A stretch of DNA of 64,000 nt. It comes from Eledone cirrhosa (lineage: Eukaryota; Mollusca; Cephalopoda; Octopoda; Eledonidae). The notes under the pieces are model-generated. The model was not told the DNA's origin. It did not search any database and worked only from the letters and a program-made list of their open reading frames with translations. Of the stretch, positions 62,002 to 64,000 are shown in pieces. How positions within the stretch are numbered: position 1 is the stretch's first letter; every line of letters begins with the position of its first letter. Where the stretch lies: NCBI GenBank assembly GCA_964016885.1, contig OZ024743.1, positions 183,941,545 through 184,005,544 of the forward strand, given 5' to 3'. A program made the position numbers and the translations under genes.

Positions 62002-64000
62002 TCAGCATGTACCCATGGGAGGTCGGGTACCCTGTATTACTGCGTGACGCCAGAAGTCACGGTCGTGTGTCATTGACTTTGAGAGGTGTAGTTGGGTAAG
62101 GTCGGCTTTTATCACCTCATCCCAAGTCATCTTGGGTCTCCCCACTCCGCGGTTTCCATCAACTTCTAGTGCTCTGCACCTTTTTATGCAGCTGTCATCC
62201 TTCATACGCATCACATGTCCATACCAGCGTAACCGCCTCTCCTGCACGCAGCATTTGATTCCTCTTATGCTCAGTCTCTCTCTCAATTCATTTATGCTTT
62301 GTCGTTCACGTATATTACTGTTACACATCCATCGGAGCATGCAGGCTTCGTTTCTCTCTAATCTACGTAAGTCTTCCACCTTCAGCGCCCAGGTCTCACT
62401 ACCATGCAACATCGCTGTTCGGATACACGCATCATACAGTCTGCCTTTCATTCTGAGGGAGAAGCCTTTTGCAGCTAGCAGTGGTAGTAGTTCCCTAAAC
62501 TTCTTCCATCCCGTTCTTACCCTAGTTATTGTACTTTCTGAGCACCCACCTCCGTTGCTAATTCGGTCACCTAGGTAGCAGAAGCTGTCTACTGTTTCTA
62601 CAGGGCCCTCCCAGAGATTGGTGGTACTTGTTTCCTGTGGCTGTTTGCTTGCTGTTTCAGCACAGCTGCTGCATGTGAATCCTACATTCTTAATTAAGCT
62701 TCCTGAGATCCCGCTACATCTCTTGTGTACCCATTGTTTGCATTTGGGGCAGAGAATGGAGTTCCTACCTACACCTTTCCTACATACTGAGCAAGGCCAT
62801 TTCCCTGAGGGGATCTGGGTTCTGTTTTCTCGTCTACTTATAAGGACCTTAGTCTTTGTCATGTTGACTTTGAGGCCCTTTCTCTCTAGTCCCTGCTTCC
62901 AGGTTTGGAATTTATTCTCTAGTTCTACCATAGATTCAGCTATGAGTGCGAGGTCATCAGCATACAGGAGTTCCCATGGGCATCCGGTCTTAAACTCCTC
63001 CGTTATTGCCTGCAGGACTATGATGAACAGGAGAGGGCTAAGAACAGAGCCCTGGTGGACCCCAACCTGTACGCTAAATTCCTCGCTATACTCATTGCCA
63101 ATCCTAACTTTGCTGACTGCTCCCCTATACATGGCTTGTACCGCTTTCACAAGCCATTCATCTACTCCTAGTTTTCTAAGAGCCCACCAGATTACTGCAC
63201 GTGGAACTCTGTCAAAGGCTTTCTCAAGGTCGACAAATGCCAAGTAGAGTGGCTTACTTTTAGCTAGGTACTTTTCCTGTAATTGCCTCACAAGGAAGAG
63301 CGCATCAGTGGTGCCTTTCCCTGGAACAAACCCAAATTGCATCTCGTCTATATTCACCCGGTCCCTAATCAGCTGTGCTATAACTCTTTCTGTTACTTTC
63401 ATGACCTGGTCCATCAACTTTATACCTCTATAGTTTCCTCTATCTAGTGCATCGCCTTTACCTTTGTAGCAGTTGACAATGATGCTACTGCACCAATCTT
63501 TTGGTATGGCCCCCTCTAGTATTACCTGGTTAACGATACGTGTGGTTATAGTGTGACCTACAGACCCAGATGCCTTCAGCATCTCGGCAGCTATACCCGA
63601 TGGACCGGTTGCCTTCCCTATCTTCATATCTCTGATTGCCTTACTTACTACGCTGCCGCTGACTTGTACTGCTGGTCCCTCTATAGGGTCTACGTGGGGT
63701 AGGGTCTCTTCTTCCCATGCATTCTCCTCATTTAGTAATCTATCATAATGACTCTTCCATGCATCTTTCTTCTCAGCACTTGTGAGGGCAAGCTCACCTT
63801 TATCATTCCGGATACACTTCTCTCCAATGACATCACAACTATCTCTGACACACTGCCTCGCAATCTTGAATACCTCCTGTTTCTGGTCCTCACGTTGTAA
63901 AACATGCTTGAATTTTCTATCCTCTGCTTCCCTCCTAGCTAAGTATACTTGTCGCCTAGCTTCCCTCTTGGTCTCTATGTAATGTACCCTGCTCCCCCCG
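62002..64000 (-). CDS. RTE-like LINE polyprotein, open to window edge (partial)
   Basis: The frame is open from the right edge (64000) to a TGA at 62002-62004, about 665 codons. Its true start and endonuclease lie beyond the window; the internal Met at 63627 is not a start. It shows the linker (LARREAEDRKFKHVLQRED), RT (NYRGIKLMDQVMKVTER, QFGFVPGKGTTDALF, AFVDLEKAFDRVPR, YADDLALIAES), a PHD-like finger (CSVC, CPKC, WVHKRC, CSSC) and the C-terminal RWYGHVMRMKDD block. It is clearly homologous to 52720-55983 and the same length downstream of RT. No stops in the visible part, so the copy is young. Confidence 0.92.
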   Translation of the reverse strand, partial: GGSRVHYIETKREARRQVYLARREAEDRKFKHVLQREDQKQEVFKIARQCVRDSCDVIGEKCIRNDKGELALTSAEKKDAWKSHYDRLLNEENAWEEETLPHVDPIEGPAVQVSGSVVSKAIRDMKIGKATGPSGIAAEMLKASGSVGHTITTRIVNQVILEGAIPKDWCSSIIVNCYKGKGDALDRGNYRGIKLMDQVMKVTERVIAQLIRDRVNIDEMQFGFVPGKGTTDALFLVRQLQEKYLAKSKPLYLAFVDLEKAFDRVPRAVIWWALRKLGVDEWLVKAVQAMYRGAVSKVRIGNEYSEEFSVQVGVHQGSVLSPLLFIIVLQAITEEFKTGCPWELLYADDLALIAESMVELENKFQTWKQGLERKGLKVNMTKTKVLISRRENRTQIPSGKWPCSVCRKGVGRNSILCPKCKQWVHKRCSGISGSLIKNVGFTCSSCAETASKQPQETSTTNLWEGPVETVDSFCYLGDRISNGGGCSESTITRVRTGWKKFRELLPLLAAKGFSLRMKGRLYDACIRTAMLHGSETWALKVEDLRRLERNEACMLRWMCNSNIRERQSINELRERLSIRGIKCCVQERRLRWYGHVMRMKDDSCIKRCRALEVDGNRGVGRPKMTWDEVIKADLTQLHLSKSMTHDRDFWRHAVIQGTRPPMGTC

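Overview
This is a eukaryotic, repeat-dense, AT-rich intron-scale window. It most resembles a cephalopod (octopus-like) genome. That reading rests on a tRNA-derived SINE present about 11 times, whose conserved core runs from a GTTCAAATCC B-box-like block through a GGGGTCGATAAAATAAAGTACC block, and on RTE-type LINEs ending in a CCATGCTAGCATGG palindrome plus (TGATGA)n. The genus assignment is inference.

The only host gene I can support is the 3' part of a polycystin-1-family gene on the minus strand (PKD1-like: PLAT end, transmembrane bundle, TOP/polycystin domain, channel domain, C-terminal coiled coil). Seven exons were joined by splice sites and codon phase: 45847-44908, 42564-42378, 39442-39216, 28386-28212, 25835-25149, 20093-19548 and 6015-5873 (stop codon). 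They encode about 967 C-terminal residues. Upstream exons were not found in 45.9-64 kb.

Layout. 1-5.9 kb: a 45-bp satellite, a head-to-head Penelope-like remnant, SINE and RTE debris, then the 3' flank of the polycystin gene. 6.1-19.5 kb: the last intron, holding three SINEs in a row and an 11.2-kb minisatellite of 43-bp units with higher-order duplications. 20.1-25.1 kb: an intron with a decayed Tx1/L1-like LINE (CCHC ORF1, EN-RT ORF2) invaded by an RTE fragment. 25.8-28.2 kb: a quiet intron. 28.4-39.2 kb: an intron with a second Tx1-like LINE split by an 8.15-kb Ty3/Gypsy element whose LTRs contain a 57-bp minisatellite (27 units in one LTR, 23 in the other; the LTR lengths differ by exactly 4 units). 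39.4-44.9 kb: RTE fragments, a SINE and long AT arrays. 45.8-52.5 kb: a near-perfect 458-bp palindrome, a 957-bp element with perfect 213-bp inverted ends carrying an 88-bp hAT-like MITE, and a duplicated block separated by a TTAATTCTATCGTAT array. 52.7-56.3 kb: an uninterrupted RTE-like LINE ORF (1087 codons) with a PHD-like finger after the reverse transcriptase. 56.4-57.8 kb: a mariner with both ends and one nonsense codon. 57.8-61.7 kb: microsatellites, SINEs and an unclassified hairpin-ended element. 61.7-64 kb: a second RTE LINE, open to the window edge.

The repeats are not a functional cluster. They are layered insertions in polycystin introns and flanks, some within about 10-35 nt of splice sites. 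The most notable structures are the minisatellite-bearing LTRs, the shared 3' tail motif on different retroelements, the huge last-intron array and the large palindromes.
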